Part shown: positions 1 through 9,194 of the stretch, one piece after another
How the letters are laid out: every line of letters begins with the position of its first letter
Numbering within the stretch: position 1 is the first letter of the stretch
Origin: Hyphomicrobiales bacterium
Lineage (GTDB): Bacteria > Pseudomonadota > Alphaproteobacteria > Rhizobiales > Rhizobiaceae
Reading direction: 5' to 3'
Assembly (NCBI GenBank): GCA_021775455.1
Contig: JAJFHU010000028.1
Coordinates: 81,760 to 145,759 of the forward strand
DNA: 64,000 bases
Made by a program: the position numbers and the translations under genes
Notes under the pieces: generated by a model
Seen by the model: only the letters and a program-made list of their open reading frames with translations
The model's database searches: none
What the model was told of the DNA's origin: nothing

Positions 1-73
1 CTGCAAGAATGGCAAAGCACTTTGCCGCACAGCAGCACACTACCTCCAAAAACAAACATGGAGGATGTGGTTG

Positions 74-277
74 ATGAAGCCTGAACAAAATCGCCCGGCA
101 GCGTTATTGGTCAACGCTAACCGGGCAAAGGGATTTGGTGTAAATCCGATGCCGAAGAATAACCCATTTCCCAAAACAAATCCAGCAATACACAAACTTC
201 AAAAACGTTTTGGCATGTCCGCATCTACGGCTCGCCTCGTCTGTGAACTTTCAGTTTTTGGGAGAATGGAACAATGA
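74..277 (+). CDS. small hypothetical protein of an accessory (prophage/plasmid-like) operon
   Basis: A 67-residue protein I cannot assign to a named family. The ATG at 74 is chosen because GGAGG ends at 64, nine bases upstream; the in-frame ATG at 65 would overlap that site. The C-terminal third (KLQKRFGMSASTARLVCEL) reads like a short helix-turn-helix, a pattern I associate with small genes in rhizobial mobile regions. Its stop overlaps the next start by four bases (ATGA at 274-277), so it heads a translationally coupled three-gene unit. Function is unknown; a DNA-binding role is inference only. Confidence 0.6.
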   Translation: MKPEQNRPAALLVNANRAKGFGVNPMPKNNPFPKTNPAIHKLQKRFGMSASTARLVCELSVFGRMEQ

Positions 278-570
278 CTACAAAAAATGAGCTGCTGAAT
301 GACGTAATTCGGGGAAAGTGCCTAGACTGCACTGTCCGGCAACCTGGAGAAGTTAGAAAATGTACCGTTTACAGTTGTAAACTTTATCCATTCCGGATGG
401 GCAAAGATCCATTCCCTTCCAGGAAGGCAAATTTTACTCCGAATAGTACACCGAGTACTCAGGTATCAATTAATCTTTCAACGAAAAAAATCCCACTTAC
501 AGAAGAGGGATTTTCTGCGGGAAACGGCGTTGTAGATGCAGGTAACGCAGCGAATGGCGATGTTGTTTGA
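274..570 (+). CDS. Cys-rich small protein, accessory operon
   Basis: A 98-residue protein with an N-terminal cysteine cluster: C17xxC20 (KCLDC), C30 (RKC) and C35 (YSC), followed by KLYPFRMG. The pattern CLDC...C...C.L.P.R.G recurs in small proteins of prophage and plasmid regions and suggests a Zn-binding knuckle; that is family memory, not shown here. The second half is low complexity (Ser/Thr/Asn/Gly). It is coupled to both neighbours: its ATG overlaps the upstream stop (ATGA), and its TGA at 568-570 shares a base with the next ATG at 570. A GGAG precedes the start. Confidence 0.6.
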   Translation: MTTKNELLNDVIRGKCLDCTVRQPGEVRKCTVYSCKLYPFRMGKDPFPSRKANFTPNSTPSTQVSINLSTKKIPLTEEGFSAGNGVVDAGNAANGDVV

Positions 571-1142
571 TGGCAAAATTCAATCCCAGGGATAGAAGCC
601 GAAGCTGCACCAGTAGAAAACAAAAACTGGTGATGCAACACAACAGTCCACCAAAGGATGAGCCTTGGGTATTTTTGAGTAATTCGATGCTAAATTCTCC
701 GGTTCTTTTCGCTTTGTCAGGAAATGCATATAGGGCCTTCTTCAGAATTTTATGGGAACACCTAGTACATGGTCGACAACAGAACGGTTTGTTGATTGTT
801 ACTCATGAGCAATTCATTAAAATCGGGATATGCAAGAACAGCGTTGCCGAGGCAATTCGTGAATTGTGTGCTTTCGGCTTGGTTCGGGTTGAACGTGGAT
901 GGGTAGATGGCAGACCATCTCCAAACAGATATACGCTCACCTTTTATGGCGATCATGAAGGTGCCAGTCCCACCAACGACTGGAAAAAAACGACAGCGGA
1001 AACCATATCGGAATACAGGGCGAGCAAGGCAAAAAAACAGTCTTCCAAACAAAAAATTCCCGCCCCCCAGAAGCAGGAGTTTACTACCCCCGTTACGCGG
1101 AGTTTACCTGCCAAATCGATCAAATCAGAAAGAGTCGCATAG
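570..1142 (+). CDS. winged-helix-like hypothetical protein, accessory operon
   Basis: A 190-residue protein, starting at the ATG at 570 that shares one base with the previous stop. Residues ~25-125 (WVFLSNSMLNSPVLFALSG, AYRAFFRILWEHL, HEQFIKIGICKNSVAEAIREL, GLVRVERGW) have the order of a winged helix: a block of helices, a recognition-helix-like stretch, then a wing with GRPSPNRYTL. This resembles replication-initiator or DnaD-like HTH proteins common in rhizobial accessory DNA. The C-terminal ~60 residues are Lys/Ser/Pro-rich and probably disordered. No catalytic motif is visible. A DNA-binding role is likely but unproven. Confidence 0.6.
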   Translation: MAKFNPRDRSRSCTSRKQKLVMQHNSPPKDEPWVFLSNSMLNSPVLFALSGNAYRAFFRILWEHLVHGRQQNGLLIVTHEQFIKIGICKNSVAEAIRELCAFGLVRVERGWVDGRPSPNRYTLTFYGDHEGASPTNDWKKTTAETISEYRASKAKKQSSKQKIPAPQKQEFTTPVTRSLPAKSIKSERVA

Positions 1143-1225
1143 TATGCAAAACGCTGGATATTCAACGCTCATGATAAAACTCCCGGTTTTGGGGGTACTT
1201 ATATATATTATCCCGGGGGCAACGA

Positions 1226-1534
1226 ATGAAACACAGTTACAAACCTCTCCCTACTTTCAATGTGCAGATGGCAACCGCCACAATTATTGTATTTCCACCT
1301 CATCGTCGAATTGGGCGTATTCGAGACGTTGCGTTCAAGGCATCACGCAAGTCGACATCAAAAGCTTATCAGGCATACCTTTGTCAGGTTGACCATGGAT
1401 TTCGCAGTGAATTATCTAAGTACGGGCTCGGTAACTCACGGCAAACAAAACTCCTCGAACAGTTCTGGGATGCAGTTGGTATTCAAACTGATAGTTTGAC
1501 TGAAACGGTACACCATCATGAAGGTCATAATTGA
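1226..1534 (+). CDS. DUF6074 family protein
   Basis: A 102-residue protein. The stretch ATIIVFPPHRRIGRIRDVAF followed by a helical tail with FRSELSKYGLG and LLEQFWDAV matches the layout I know from DUF6074, a short family found in Hyphomicrobiales, often in mobile regions. Function is unknown. The start is uncertain: ATG at 1226 is given, and ATG at 1268 (MATATIIVF) is equally possible. It lies 83 bases after the preceding accessory operon on the same strand. Confidence 0.6.
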   Translation: MKHSYKPLPTFNVQMATATIIVFPPHRRIGRIRDVAFKASRKSTSKAYQAYLCQVDHGFRSELSKYGLGNSRQTKLLEQFWDAVGIQTDSLTETVHHHEGHN

Positions 1535-2152
1535 TGTGTGGGTATGGATTGACTACCAGGGGGAGGGTCGCAAACAAAGTCCTTCGACAAGAAGAACGGC
1601 GCGGGAAATGCGCTTGATACAAAACGCGACAATTTGCTGTTTTTAAAATCGACGTCAGGGCACTTGCCAGATGGCTAAAGGCGAAAACCTGAGGAACTTT
1701 GGGCCTGATGTAGATATGGCGACACTTACAGTAGGTTGATGGTTGTCATTACAAATCCGTCAAAAAATGAAAATGTCATTACAAAAACTGCGAACTGTTT
1801 TGGAGGCATTTCTCAGATGATCTGCGCTTACGGCCCATTGCCGACCTTCATAATATTTTCTATTTGCACTACGCGATATAGAAAAGCAGACATTCAGAAT
1901 GGGCCGTGATGGGAAAGCTCGAATGTCGGCAGAGCGGACTTTTCGACAATTCATGACTTTGGGTACTGCCCATGCTGCGACATGGCTCCAACTGTCAAAA
2001 GGTGCCGGGAACAGTCATTGATTGAACTAATCAAACGAAAGCTTCGAGCCCTTTTTGACGAGAGTAACCTTGATGGTTTGGTCGATTTGCGAAACCTGAA
2101 CTGATTATTCTGATGAACTAAAAAATTGCTATAAAAAGGATGGTCTTTGTGA
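1535..2152. other. intergenic stretch with repeat copy and remnants
   Basis: No convincing gene. It holds two copies of TGTCATTACAAA (1744-1755 and 1773-1784). From about 1815 it holds a diverged repeat related to 8395-8560 and 9195-9445. A 42-codon frame opening at 1518 and running through this stretch has no ribosome site and is not called. Confidence 0.6.
1815..2010. repeat. dispersed repeat, copy A
   Basis: Contains, in order, a CTTACGGCCCA block, AAAGCAGACATTC, GGCAGAGCGGACTT and a final 37-bp block (1969-2005) that matches 9404-9440 with two mismatches. Copies B (8395-8560) and C (9195-9445) share the same order of blocks with variable spacing. No open frame is conserved, so this is likely a non-coding dispersed element or decayed mobile-element end. 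Confidence 0.65.
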
Positions 2153-3418
2153 CTATCTATCTGGCGAAGACCAATCGCTTTCTACGGAGTTGCGCCTGCT
2201 CAAACGCATGGCAAGTCCAACGGATACGCCAACACCAATGGCGACCGTCAAATCGACAATCACGGTTAATACAAGCGTAAGAAGCAACAGTGCAATATCA
2301 CCCTTGTTACCCTGAGCATATTCCCTCCATTTGTGGGGTTCACTCATATTCCATGCAGTAATGATAAGAAGAGCGGCTAATGCCGGCATGGCAAGATAGC
2401 TTGCTACAGGAGCAGCCAGAAACATTACAAGCAAAATGGCCACAGCATGAATTATGCCTGCGACAGGTGTTTTGCCGCCCGCTTTGATGTTCGTTGCAGT
2501 CCTAGCAATCGCTCCTGTGGCTGGAAGGCCGACGAAAAGCGCAGACATAATATTTGCAGCCCCCTGCGCGGTCAATTCTGCATTCGGCCTGTGATGGCCG
2601 TCAATCATCTTGTCTGCTACCATCGCGGAAAGCAGGGATTCAACTCCAGCCAAGAAGGCTATAACAACAGCCGAAGGGAGCAGTTCAGCAATTCGAGAAA
2701 ATGATAGGTCGGGCAGTTGAGGCCAAGGCAATTGGTTAGGAAGTTCACCAAAGCGGGAACCTAGTGTATCAACAGGCAAAGACATGTATGCGACCAATGC
2801 AGAGCCTATCCCAACGGCCACGATGAGACCCGGAAACCGGGGGGCAAGTCGGCGTAAAATCACAATCAAAAAAAGTGTCATAATTGCGATAGCAAATGTT
2901 ACCAAGCTGAAGGTTTCCCGTGCCTCCCATAGAGTGGGAATTTTCTCCAGGAAATCAGCTGGAACTTTATCGACAGCAAGACCAAAGAAATCCTTCAGCT
3001 GGCTTGTCGCAATGATGATTCCAATACCAATAGTGAATCCACTCACCACGGCTTCTGGGATGAATGCAATCAGATTACCTGCTCGAAAATAACCGGCAAT
3101 CAGCAAGATGATGCCTGCCATAAAGGTCGCCAATACGAGGCCGTCATAGCCATGCTCGGCAATAACGCCAAACACCACAACGATAAATGCACCTGTCGGC
3201 CCACCGACCTGAACGCGGCTTCCACCCAACAATGAAATCAGGAAACCTGCAACAATTGCAGTTACAAGGCCCTTTGCGGGGTCAGCACCAGACGCAATCG
3301 CTATGGCAATGCTTAGTGGAAGTGCAACCATGGCAACCGTTACGCCCGCCAGCAAGTCGGAAACAAAAAGTGACCAGTTATAGGTCTGAATCGTTGTGAG
3401 AATCTTGGGTTGACGCAT
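2153..3418 (-). CDS. SulP family anion (sulfate) permease, no STAS domain
   Basis: A 421-residue inner-membrane protein with 10 or more hydrophobic segments. The early VTVAMVALPLSIAIAIASGADPAKGL, then GPTGAFIVVVFG and NIMSALFVGLPATGAIARTATNI, are SulP (SLC26) transporter hallmarks. Family members usually run to ~500-600 residues with a cytoplasmic C-terminal STAS domain; here the chain stops after the last membrane segment (LSRRNSVESDWSSPDR), so STAS is absent. Substrate is probably sulfate or bicarbonate. A sulfotransferase-like gene 3.5 kb away in the same island makes sulfate the more attractive guess. No strong ribosome site precedes the start. Confidence 0.85.
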   Translation of the reverse strand: MRQPKILTTIQTYNWSLFVSDLLAGVTVAMVALPLSIAIAIASGADPAKGLVTAIVAGFLISLLGGSRVQVGGPTGAFIVVVFGVIAEHGYDGLVLATFMAGIILLIAGYFRAGNLIAFIPEAVVSGFTIGIGIIIATSQLKDFFGLAVDKVPADFLEKIPTLWEARETFSLVTFAIAIMTLFLIVILRRLAPRFPGLIVAVGIGSALVAYMSLPVDTLGSRFGELPNQLPWPQLPDLSFSRIAELLPSAVVIAFLAGVESLLSAMVADKMIDGHHRPNAELTAQGAANIMSALFVGLPATGAIARTATNIKAGGKTPVAGIIHAVAILLVMFLAAPVASYLAMPALAALLIITAWNMSEPHKWREYAQGNKGDIALLLLTLVLTVIVDLTVAIGVGVSVGLAMRLSRRNSVESDWSSPDR

Positions 3419-3466
3419 ACTTCGACTTTATCATTCAATTCGTGGAACTACACAAGTGAACGGGAG

Positions 3467-3500
3467 TAGTCATCGTATAAACGGGGCAGTCATCGTATAA
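3467..3500. repeat. short direct repeat AGTCATCGTATAA
   Basis: AGTCATCGTATAA occurs at 3467-3479 and 3488-3500, 21 bases apart start to start (two helical turns), between the divergent permease and glycosyltransferase genes. It could be an operator; nothing else supports a function. Confidence 0.4.
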
Positions 3501-3658
3501 TTGAATTTATGGAATTCATCCCGCCAGCGACACTATTCACACATTCGTTCAACCGCCCCTAAAGCAAATTTAATCGTCAAAATTAATCCTGTTAATCTGT
3601 TTCAGGAAAAGCTAATTATGAACTAACTCTCAAACTGGATCAATTAGAGGAACTGGTC

Positions 3659-4591
3659 TTGGCTATTTCCCCAAAAATCAGTTTTTTAATTGCCACTGAC
3701 GATCATCCACCGGATTTGAATGCGCATCTGGATGCTCTTATTTCACAGACCTTGTCACCCGAAGACTACGAAGTCATTATCGTTGACTCCAGTCGAACAC
3801 ACGATTATGGCCCAGCAGTTGAAAGATGTATTAATCTTAAAAAAAACAGGTTGCGATTCTTGTACAAAGCAATAGAAAAAGGTGGTCGTGCGAATGCATA
3901 TAATTATGGATTACCACTTTGCGACGCACCGATTATATTGTTTTTTGGAGACGACTTTATCGCTACACCACAAACTGCTGAAGTTCATCTGAAATTTCAC
4001 GAAGCGAATAGGGAACCAAACTCAGTTGGCATTGGGTCTGCAATTTTACCGAGTGACTTGCGCACTCGATTTTCGGTTTGGCTTGAAGAAAGCGGCAATC
4101 TGTTCGGGATTCCGTTCAGCAGTGACATGATGTTCGTTCCGGAAAATTTTTTCTATACCGGCAACACTTCAGTAAAACGTGAATTCTTAGATTTAGCGGG
4201 GATTTTTGATGACCGATATCCCTATCACGGATGGGATGATTATGAACTGGGTCTTCGCTTGACCAAAATCGGAATGAAATCGACATACCTCACTGGAGCC
4301 ACGGCACAGCACGTGCATAGCATCACCTTGCAAGAGAGAGCGCGAGTGATGTTGCAAGCTGGCGAATGTGCAGCAATTTTTGAACGAAGTTACAAAGGGT
4401 CACACGCCTGGCAAAACAAGGTCAAAATTACACCTTGGCAGTTTCAGCTGTATGCATATTTGTACTTGGTAGCATATGCATTAACTCGGCATGACGGATT
4501 CATGCATTCCTACTACGAAGCAGCACTCGACAAAAATTTTGTACTCGGTTACCGCGAGGTTGGAGGCTGGTTGGATGACGAAGGTTGTTGA
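3659..4591 (+). CDS. glycosyltransferase family 2
   Basis: A 310-residue cytoplasmic GT-A enzyme that transfers a sugar from a nucleotide donor. KISFLIATDD at the N-terminus is the first beta strand, VIIVDSSRT the donor-site strand, ILFFGDDFIAT carries the DxD-like metal site (GDD, ~residue 98), and YHGWDDYELGLRL corresponds to the catalytic-base ED motif of GT2 proteins. The start is TTG at 3659, with AGAGG nine bases upstream. It lies six bases before the next glycosyltransferase, so the two are one operon. AT-rich codon use relative to the window right of 9.6 kb suggests acquired surface-polysaccharide genes. Acceptor and product are unknown. Confidence 0.85.
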   Translation: MAISPKISFLIATDDHPPDLNAHLDALISQTLSPEDYEVIIVDSSRTHDYGPAVERCINLKKNRLRFLYKAIEKGGRANAYNYGLPLCDAPIILFFGDDFIATPQTAEVHLKFHEANREPNSVGIGSAILPSDLRTRFSVWLEESGNLFGIPFSSDMMFVPENFFYTGNTSVKREFLDLAGIFDDRYPYHGWDDYELGLRLTKIGMKSTYLTGATAQHVHSITLQERARVMLQAGECAAIFERSYKGSHAWQNKVKITPWQFQLYAYLYLVAYALTRHDGFMHSYYEAALDKNFVLGYREVGGWLDDEGC

Positions 4592-4597
4592 TCTAGG

Positions 4598-6835
4598 ATG
4601 GGGCAATTCCTGAACACAGAAATGGATTTAGTAGGCGAGCAATGTATACCTCAACTCAAAAATGTAAAAAATTCTGGGCCTGATTATCTCGCGTTGAATG
4701 ATGACCCGCAGTTGCTTTACAAGCTCAAAGAGCCATTGCCAGTTGGATGGCAACACGCAATTTTAAAAATATCTGGCGATTACATAATTAACCCAAAACT
4801 GTATATCGATATTGGGCACGGCTTCAACGAAATCCACAAGATCAGGCTGAAACCAACTTTAGATCCATTTGTGTTCGAAGCGCGCTTCTACTTGCCGCTC
4901 AGCGCTTACCAAATCAGGCTTGATCCAAGCGACATCAAAACACCATTCAGAATCGAATTCGCCAAATTTATGACAATAGGCAAATTTAGTTCAGCAATTT
5001 TCCTGATTGGCCACGGCGCTAAACTTCTTAGTGTTAGACCAAAACAGTTTTTACAACGAAGTAGTCGGTATTTGAAATTTTTATTTAACCCCGATTTCCT
5101 GGACGTTAATCAGATTAGAAAGAAACTAACGAATTCAAACCAATACGAAAACTGGATCTTGAATTCAGATTATTCTGCAGATCGCGATCGTGGTTGGCTG
5201 ACAAAGCATATCGATCATGCCAAGAAGAAACCGCTGATCAGCATTGTCATGTCGGTTTCAAATGTCCCTGTACAATATTTGAGGGATTCAATCGGGTCTG
5301 TATTGCTCCAAGTTTATGAAAACTGGGAGTTGCGCATAGCCTATGATGCATCTTCTGGCCCGGATGTTGTCTCGTGTCTAAAGCACTGGAGTGAACTCGA
5401 CAATCGAATCAAAGTGGTTCAGTGTGGCAATTCCGGCAACATCTCTCGGAGTTGTACTTCTGTGTTGGAATTGTGTCGTGGCAAGTGGACTGCACGACTG
5501 GATAGCGATGCCATACTTAGGGAAAACGCCCTTGCAGAAGTAGTGCTCGAGATAAACCACCATTCGGATGCCAAGATTATTTATTCCGATGAAGATGAGA
5601 TTGATTCTAATAATAGGTATCGCAGCAATCCTCATTTCAAACCAGAATTTTCAAGGGAGATGCTCAGGTCCTTTAACTATTTTGGCCAACTCTCAGTTTA
5701 CAAAACAGATTTTGTCAGAAGAGTTGGTGGATGGCGTCCCGGTTTTGACGGTAGCGAGGATTACGATCTCATTTTACGAATTTTCGAATTAATTTCGAAT
5801 CAAAACATAATACACATCCCCAAAATCCTGTACCACAAACGTACGGTCGGACATGAAAAAACCGGGGCAATTCCGGAAAAGCAAAAAGCATGCCCCGCAG
5901 GACTCAAAGCCCTCGGTGAGCACGTGGAAAGAATCGGCCTAGATGCAAGGGCAGTTCCAGCCCCAGATACTACTGCATATAGATTACTGTTAAGCGCTCC
6001 AAATCCGGAACCGCTTGTTAGTCTGATTATACCCACTCGAGACAAAGTGGAATTGTTAAAAGGTTCTATTGAGTCCATTTGTTCCAAAACCACCTACAAA
6101 AACTATGAAATCTTGGTAATCGATAATCGCTCTTCTGAAAATGAAACACTTAATTATCTAAACAGGATAAATGAGACGGAGAAGATACGAGTATTGCGCT
6201 TTGACGAACCTTTCAACTATTCAGCAATCAATAATTTTGCAGTAGAGAGCGCGAAAGGCAGCATACTTGGGTTAGTTAACAACGATGTTGAAGTGATATC
6301 GCCCAACTGGCTTTCCGAAATGGTTTCGTGGGCGTTAATACAGGATATAGGATGTGTAGGTGCCAAACTGTATTATCCAGATGACACAGTTCAACATGGC
6401 GGTGTAATTTGCGGTATTGGTGGTGTTGCAGGCCACTCCCATCGTAATTTTCCACGAAATCATTCAGGTTACTTTAACCGGTTGAAGGTAATTCAGAATT
6501 TATCAGCAGTCACCGGAGCATGTCTAATAGTAAGGAAAGAAGTCTATCTGAAGGTAGGAGGGTTGAATGAATTGAAACTACCGGTTGCATTCAATGACGT
6601 AGATTTTTGTCTCAAAACGCTCGTGGCTGGTTACAACAACGTTTGGACGCCTTATGCAGAACTCTACCATTTGGAAAGTCCTTCTCGGGGAATGGATGAT
6701 ACACCTGAGAAAATGGCGAGGTTTCAGCGTGAGATTGAATACATGACGAGCTACTGGGGGGAAACCTTGCAATCGGACAATTTCTATTCACCGCACCTCT
6801 CCAAACTTGCAGAAGATTTTTCAATAGCGTCTTAA
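4598..6835 (+). CDS. two-domain glycosyltransferase (tandem GT2)
   Basis: A 745-residue protein with three parts. Residues 1-~200 form a beta-rich N-terminal module without an obvious family. A first GT2 domain (~210-440) starts PLISIVMSVSNVP, has the metal site RLDSDA, and ends with SEDYDLILR. A second GT2 domain (~455-690) starts PLVSLIIPTRDKVE, has LVNNDVEVI in place of DxD, and FNDVDFCLKTL as the ED-like motif. This architecture is common in O-antigen, capsule and glycan-chain polymerases and in flagellin-glycosylation loci. It follows the upstream GT by six bases and ends convergent to the sulfotransferase-like gene. Acceptor is unknown; surface glycan assembly is inferred. Confidence 0.85.
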   Translation: MGQFLNTEMDLVGEQCIPQLKNVKNSGPDYLALNDDPQLLYKLKEPLPVGWQHAILKISGDYIINPKLYIDIGHGFNEIHKIRLKPTLDPFVFEARFYLPLSAYQIRLDPSDIKTPFRIEFAKFMTIGKFSSAIFLIGHGAKLLSVRPKQFLQRSSRYLKFLFNPDFLDVNQIRKKLTNSNQYENWILNSDYSADRDRGWLTKHIDHAKKKPLISIVMSVSNVPVQYLRDSIGSVLLQVYENWELRIAYDASSGPDVVSCLKHWSELDNRIKVVQCGNSGNISRSCTSVLELCRGKWTARLDSDAILRENALAEVVLEINHHSDAKIIYSDEDEIDSNNRYRSNPHFKPEFSREMLRSFNYFGQLSVYKTDFVRRVGGWRPGFDGSEDYDLILRIFELISNQNIIHIPKILYHKRTVGHEKTGAIPEKQKACPAGLKALGEHVERIGLDARAVPAPDTTAYRLLLSAPNPEPLVSLIIPTRDKVELLKGSIESICSKTTYKNYEILVIDNRSSENETLNYLNRINETEKIRVLRFDEPFNYSAINNFAVESAKGSILGLVNNDVEVISPNWLSEMVSWALIQDIGCVGAKLYYPDDTVQHGGVICGIGGVAGHSHRNFPRNHSGYFNRLKVIQNLSAVTGACLIVRKEVYLKVGGLNELKLPVAFNDVDFCLKTLVAGYNNVWTPYAELYHLESPSRGMDDTPEKMARFQREIEYMTSYWGETLQSDNFYSPHLSKLAEDFSIAS

Positions 6836-6891
6836 ACCGCAGTTTGGGCGCATGCCTTATTGTCCAATTTCTACTCAATCGTTGGTGGAGT

Positions 6892-7947
6892 TCAAAAATC
6901 CCTAGCCTTCTTTATTCCATGCTTTAGAAAATGACGATATGGATCTGCGCCAGCCTGTTTTACGTCGGGATTCTTTTCAAGATACTGGTCAGCGTCGAAA
7001 GAAAAATCGCTAGACAGAATCCGCTTCTTCAGTGATTTGAAAATGATATCAAAATGCTGTTTTGACAATAATTGATTACCGATCGAGGTCGGATTGCAGT
7101 AATTTTCGCGATCGACAACCAACTTTTGTCCGCTAGGCAGGCGCTCATTTATATAATCAAAATGGTCTCGAATTCTGTCCATATGGCGATCGCATATCTC
7201 TTTCGATATGCTTAATGGTTCAACTGCGAAGTCTGGCATCTGTTCAATAAACTCCACAGCTAGTGACTTGCCATGTTCATGCCCCAGAAATTCGTTCGCT
7301 GAGGCGATCATCTTTAGTTCATGAGAACTCAGCGATCTATTTACTATCTTTGTACTGTCCGAATTTAATTCTTCAATGTCACTAAATTTCAATCCGAGGT
7401 GCATTAAAATTTTATTCGTAATTTTTCTTTGAACCATTGAGTAATTTATCAAAAATACACCCACTTCAATATCTTCAAATTTTTTGAGTGCATTGGCTGC
7501 TGTAATCAAATGCATCTCACCAACCTCGAAATCTTCAATTGAGCCAAAATAACCTTTGGCTTTTACTGATTGATTATAATGCGATGCCAAAATACCCAAC
7601 GGATTTCTCACCGCCAATATTAACCTGAACTTATATGTACTCCTGTATTTAAGAAAGAATTCGCATAGCTCCTCGTATTTTCCAATCATCTCCTCGCTTG
7701 AAAACAGGAAAATATCAAAGCCGCAATTTTCCTCCACAGATACCAATATCTGTTTATCAATCCAATCCGGATGTTGCGGATAAACATTTCCGGATCTGAT
7801 TTTGCCAAGTCGAGCAGCAATTGCGTTCTTAGGCTCTTTGTAATAAATTCCGCATTTCAGCAATAAGTTCGCATGTTTTCCGAGGACCATTTGGGTTGCG
7901 GAAGTTCCTGTCTTACCATGACCTATATGCAGGAAAATTGTTTTCAT
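6892..7947 (-). CDS. sulfotransferase-like protein
   Basis: A 351-residue protein. MKTIFLHIGHGKTGTSATQ is the 5'-phosphosulfate-binding loop of PAPS-dependent sulfotransferases (xxKTGTT type). FRLILAVRNPLGILASHYNQ around residue 112-130 matches the 3'-phosphate-binding Arg/Ser region (RNP...SHYNQ). The last ~35 residues (FDADQYLEKNPDVKQAG, DPYRHFLKHG) form a short module often appended to bacterial glycosyltransferases and sulfotransferases of surface-glycan loci. It likely sulfates a glycan made by the adjacent enzymes, using sulfate that the nearby SulP permease could import. Strongly AT-rich, as expected of transferred DNA. Confidence 0.75.
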   Translation of the reverse strand: MKTIFLHIGHGKTGTSATQMVLGKHANLLLKCGIYYKEPKNAIAARLGKIRSGNVYPQHPDWIDKQILVSVEENCGFDIFLFSSEEMIGKYEELCEFFLKYRSTYKFRLILAVRNPLGILASHYNQSVKAKGYFGSIEDFEVGEMHLITAANALKKFEDIEVGVFLINYSMVQRKITNKILMHLGLKFSDIEELNSDSTKIVNRSLSSHELKMIASANEFLGHEHGKSLAVEFIEQMPDFAVEPLSISKEICDRHMDRIRDHFDYINERLPSGQKLVVDRENYCNPTSIGNQLLSKQHFDIIFKSLKKRILSSDFSFDADQYLEKNPDVKQAGADPYRHFLKHGIKKARDF

Positions 7948-8123
7948 TATTCAGCGTCTCTTCGATTGAATTTGTGGCGAATTTCAAAATGTTATACTTT
8001 AACTACTATTCGGTCTAGCTACGCTTCAAACGATTACTTCGAATTTTTCCTTAATGAAACTACCGTTCAAGCTATTACCTGCTGCCCATAAACTGCACCA
8101 TTTGAAGCTGGAATTTTCCAATT

Positions 8124-8330
8124 ATGATCCTGATGAGGGAGAAGGAGAGTCCCATAAAGAAATCAAAGTTCACGGACGCACAGATCGCGTTTGTTTTGCA
8201 GCAGGTGAATGAAGGAATATCGGTTGCCGAAGTTTGCCGTAAGGCCGGATACATATCAGCGACTTCCGATATCCAATGCCAAATTCTCTCTTGCAAACCG
8301 CAGCCGGTTTATACATTGGGTCATCAATGA
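8124..8330 (+). pseudogene. IS3-family transposase OrfA remnant
   Basis: The peptide SPIKKSKFTDAQIAFVLQQ, then VAEVCRKAGYISAT, is the N-terminal HTH of IS3-type OrfA (family form: KR.RFTEEQI...VAELCRK.GIS.ATFY.WK). Homology stops abruptly after ISAT at about 8262: the expected FYxWKxKY follows in no frame, and there is no OrfB. It is a decayed insertion-sequence end at the boundary of the sulfotransferase/glycosyltransferase island. Confidence 0.65.
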
Positions 8331-8394
8331 CGGTGACATTCATCGTAAATTATCCAGATCACGACACATAGGATTTGGGCAATTAGGGCTCAGA

Positions 8395-8560
8395 GTCGTC
8401 GTTGCTGTTCCAGAATCAATTGCCAAATTGATCGGCGCTCACGGCCCAAACCTGCCGTTCGCTCAGTTTTTCAAATTTCATGCAGATTTCTGAAAGCAGA
8501 CATTTGCTTTGTTAAAGTTAGTTTGCTTTGAATGACGGCAGAGCGGACTGTGCGGTCGTC
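8395..8560. repeat. dispersed repeat, copy B
   Basis: Shares CTCACGGCCCAAACCTGCCG, TGAAAGCAGACATT and GGCAGAGCGGACT with copies A and C in the same order. It lies between the IS3 remnant and the NTF2-like gene. It lacks the final CATGGCTCCAACTGTC block of the other two copies. Confidence 0.6.
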
Positions 8561-8711
8561 CGCGACCGAGAAGAATTCATCCGTCAAAAGCACAAGATTT
8601 CCAACTGGCCCTGCAAGGAATAATCGGATTTACTTGCTCTGACGCCCGCAAAGCCTCATGCTCCCTCTTGCCTATGCGGCCGTTCTGGATATTCGGAAAA
8701 TGTGGAGTGCT

Positions 8712-9149
8712 ATGACTTCGACTGAGACTGAGCAAGCGATCAAAAACGAAATTTCTGACTTGATCGAAATCTATCGTGTCGCTTGGAATGCCCGGGATTT
8801 CGAGAAAATGGCCTCGCTTTTCTCCGAACCTGCCACATACATCACGCCAAACGGCAATCTCAGCATTTCTGACAAAGCCGCACTTATAGTAAAGTTTCGT
8901 GAACAGTTTGTTGGCTTAGATGCCGAGGGGTTCGATCGCACCGAAATTGGCGAAGTCATTGTTACGCGATGCAACCAGGTTTCTGCACTTGTTGAGCTCC
9001 AAAATCTGCGAAGGCTTCGGTCTGATGGATCGGAAATCGCATCAATGGATGCACTCTATATTTGTGTGCATCAACAAGGAAACTGGAGGCTCAGTGTTGC
9101 GATGGCAGGCGACCGTGGATGGAATGATAGAAAAACCAAAGACAGATGA
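8712..9149 (+). CDS. NTF2-like (SnoaL/DUF4440-type) protein
   Basis: A 145-residue protein from the ATG at 8712 (MTSTETEQAIKNEI); an upstream extension to 8658 is possible but less family-like. Helix, strand and sheet order with YRVAWNARDFEKMASLFSEPATYITPNG fits the NTF2 cone fold: the W..D...A.LF...A.Y pattern is the SnoaL-like signature. The C-terminal half (VELQNLRRLRSDGSEIASMDALYICVHQQGNWRL) is the curved sheet. Members bind small ligands or act as isomerases/hydrolases; no specific activity can be assigned. It sits alone between repeat copies B and C. Confidence 0.65.
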   Translation: MTSTETEQAIKNEISDLIEIYRVAWNARDFEKMASLFSEPATYITPNGNLSISDKAALIVKFREQFVGLDAEGFDRTEIGEVIVTRCNQVSALVELQNLRRLRSDGSEIASMDALYICVHQQGNWRLSVAMAGDRGWNDRKTKDR

Positions 9150-9194
9150 CCGAATGCCAAGATGACTACGACATGACCTTTTCGCGCCGTTTAG

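Noticed and set aside
1518..1646. 42-codon frame after the DUF6074 gene
   Set aside because: No ribosome site and no recognisable similarity.
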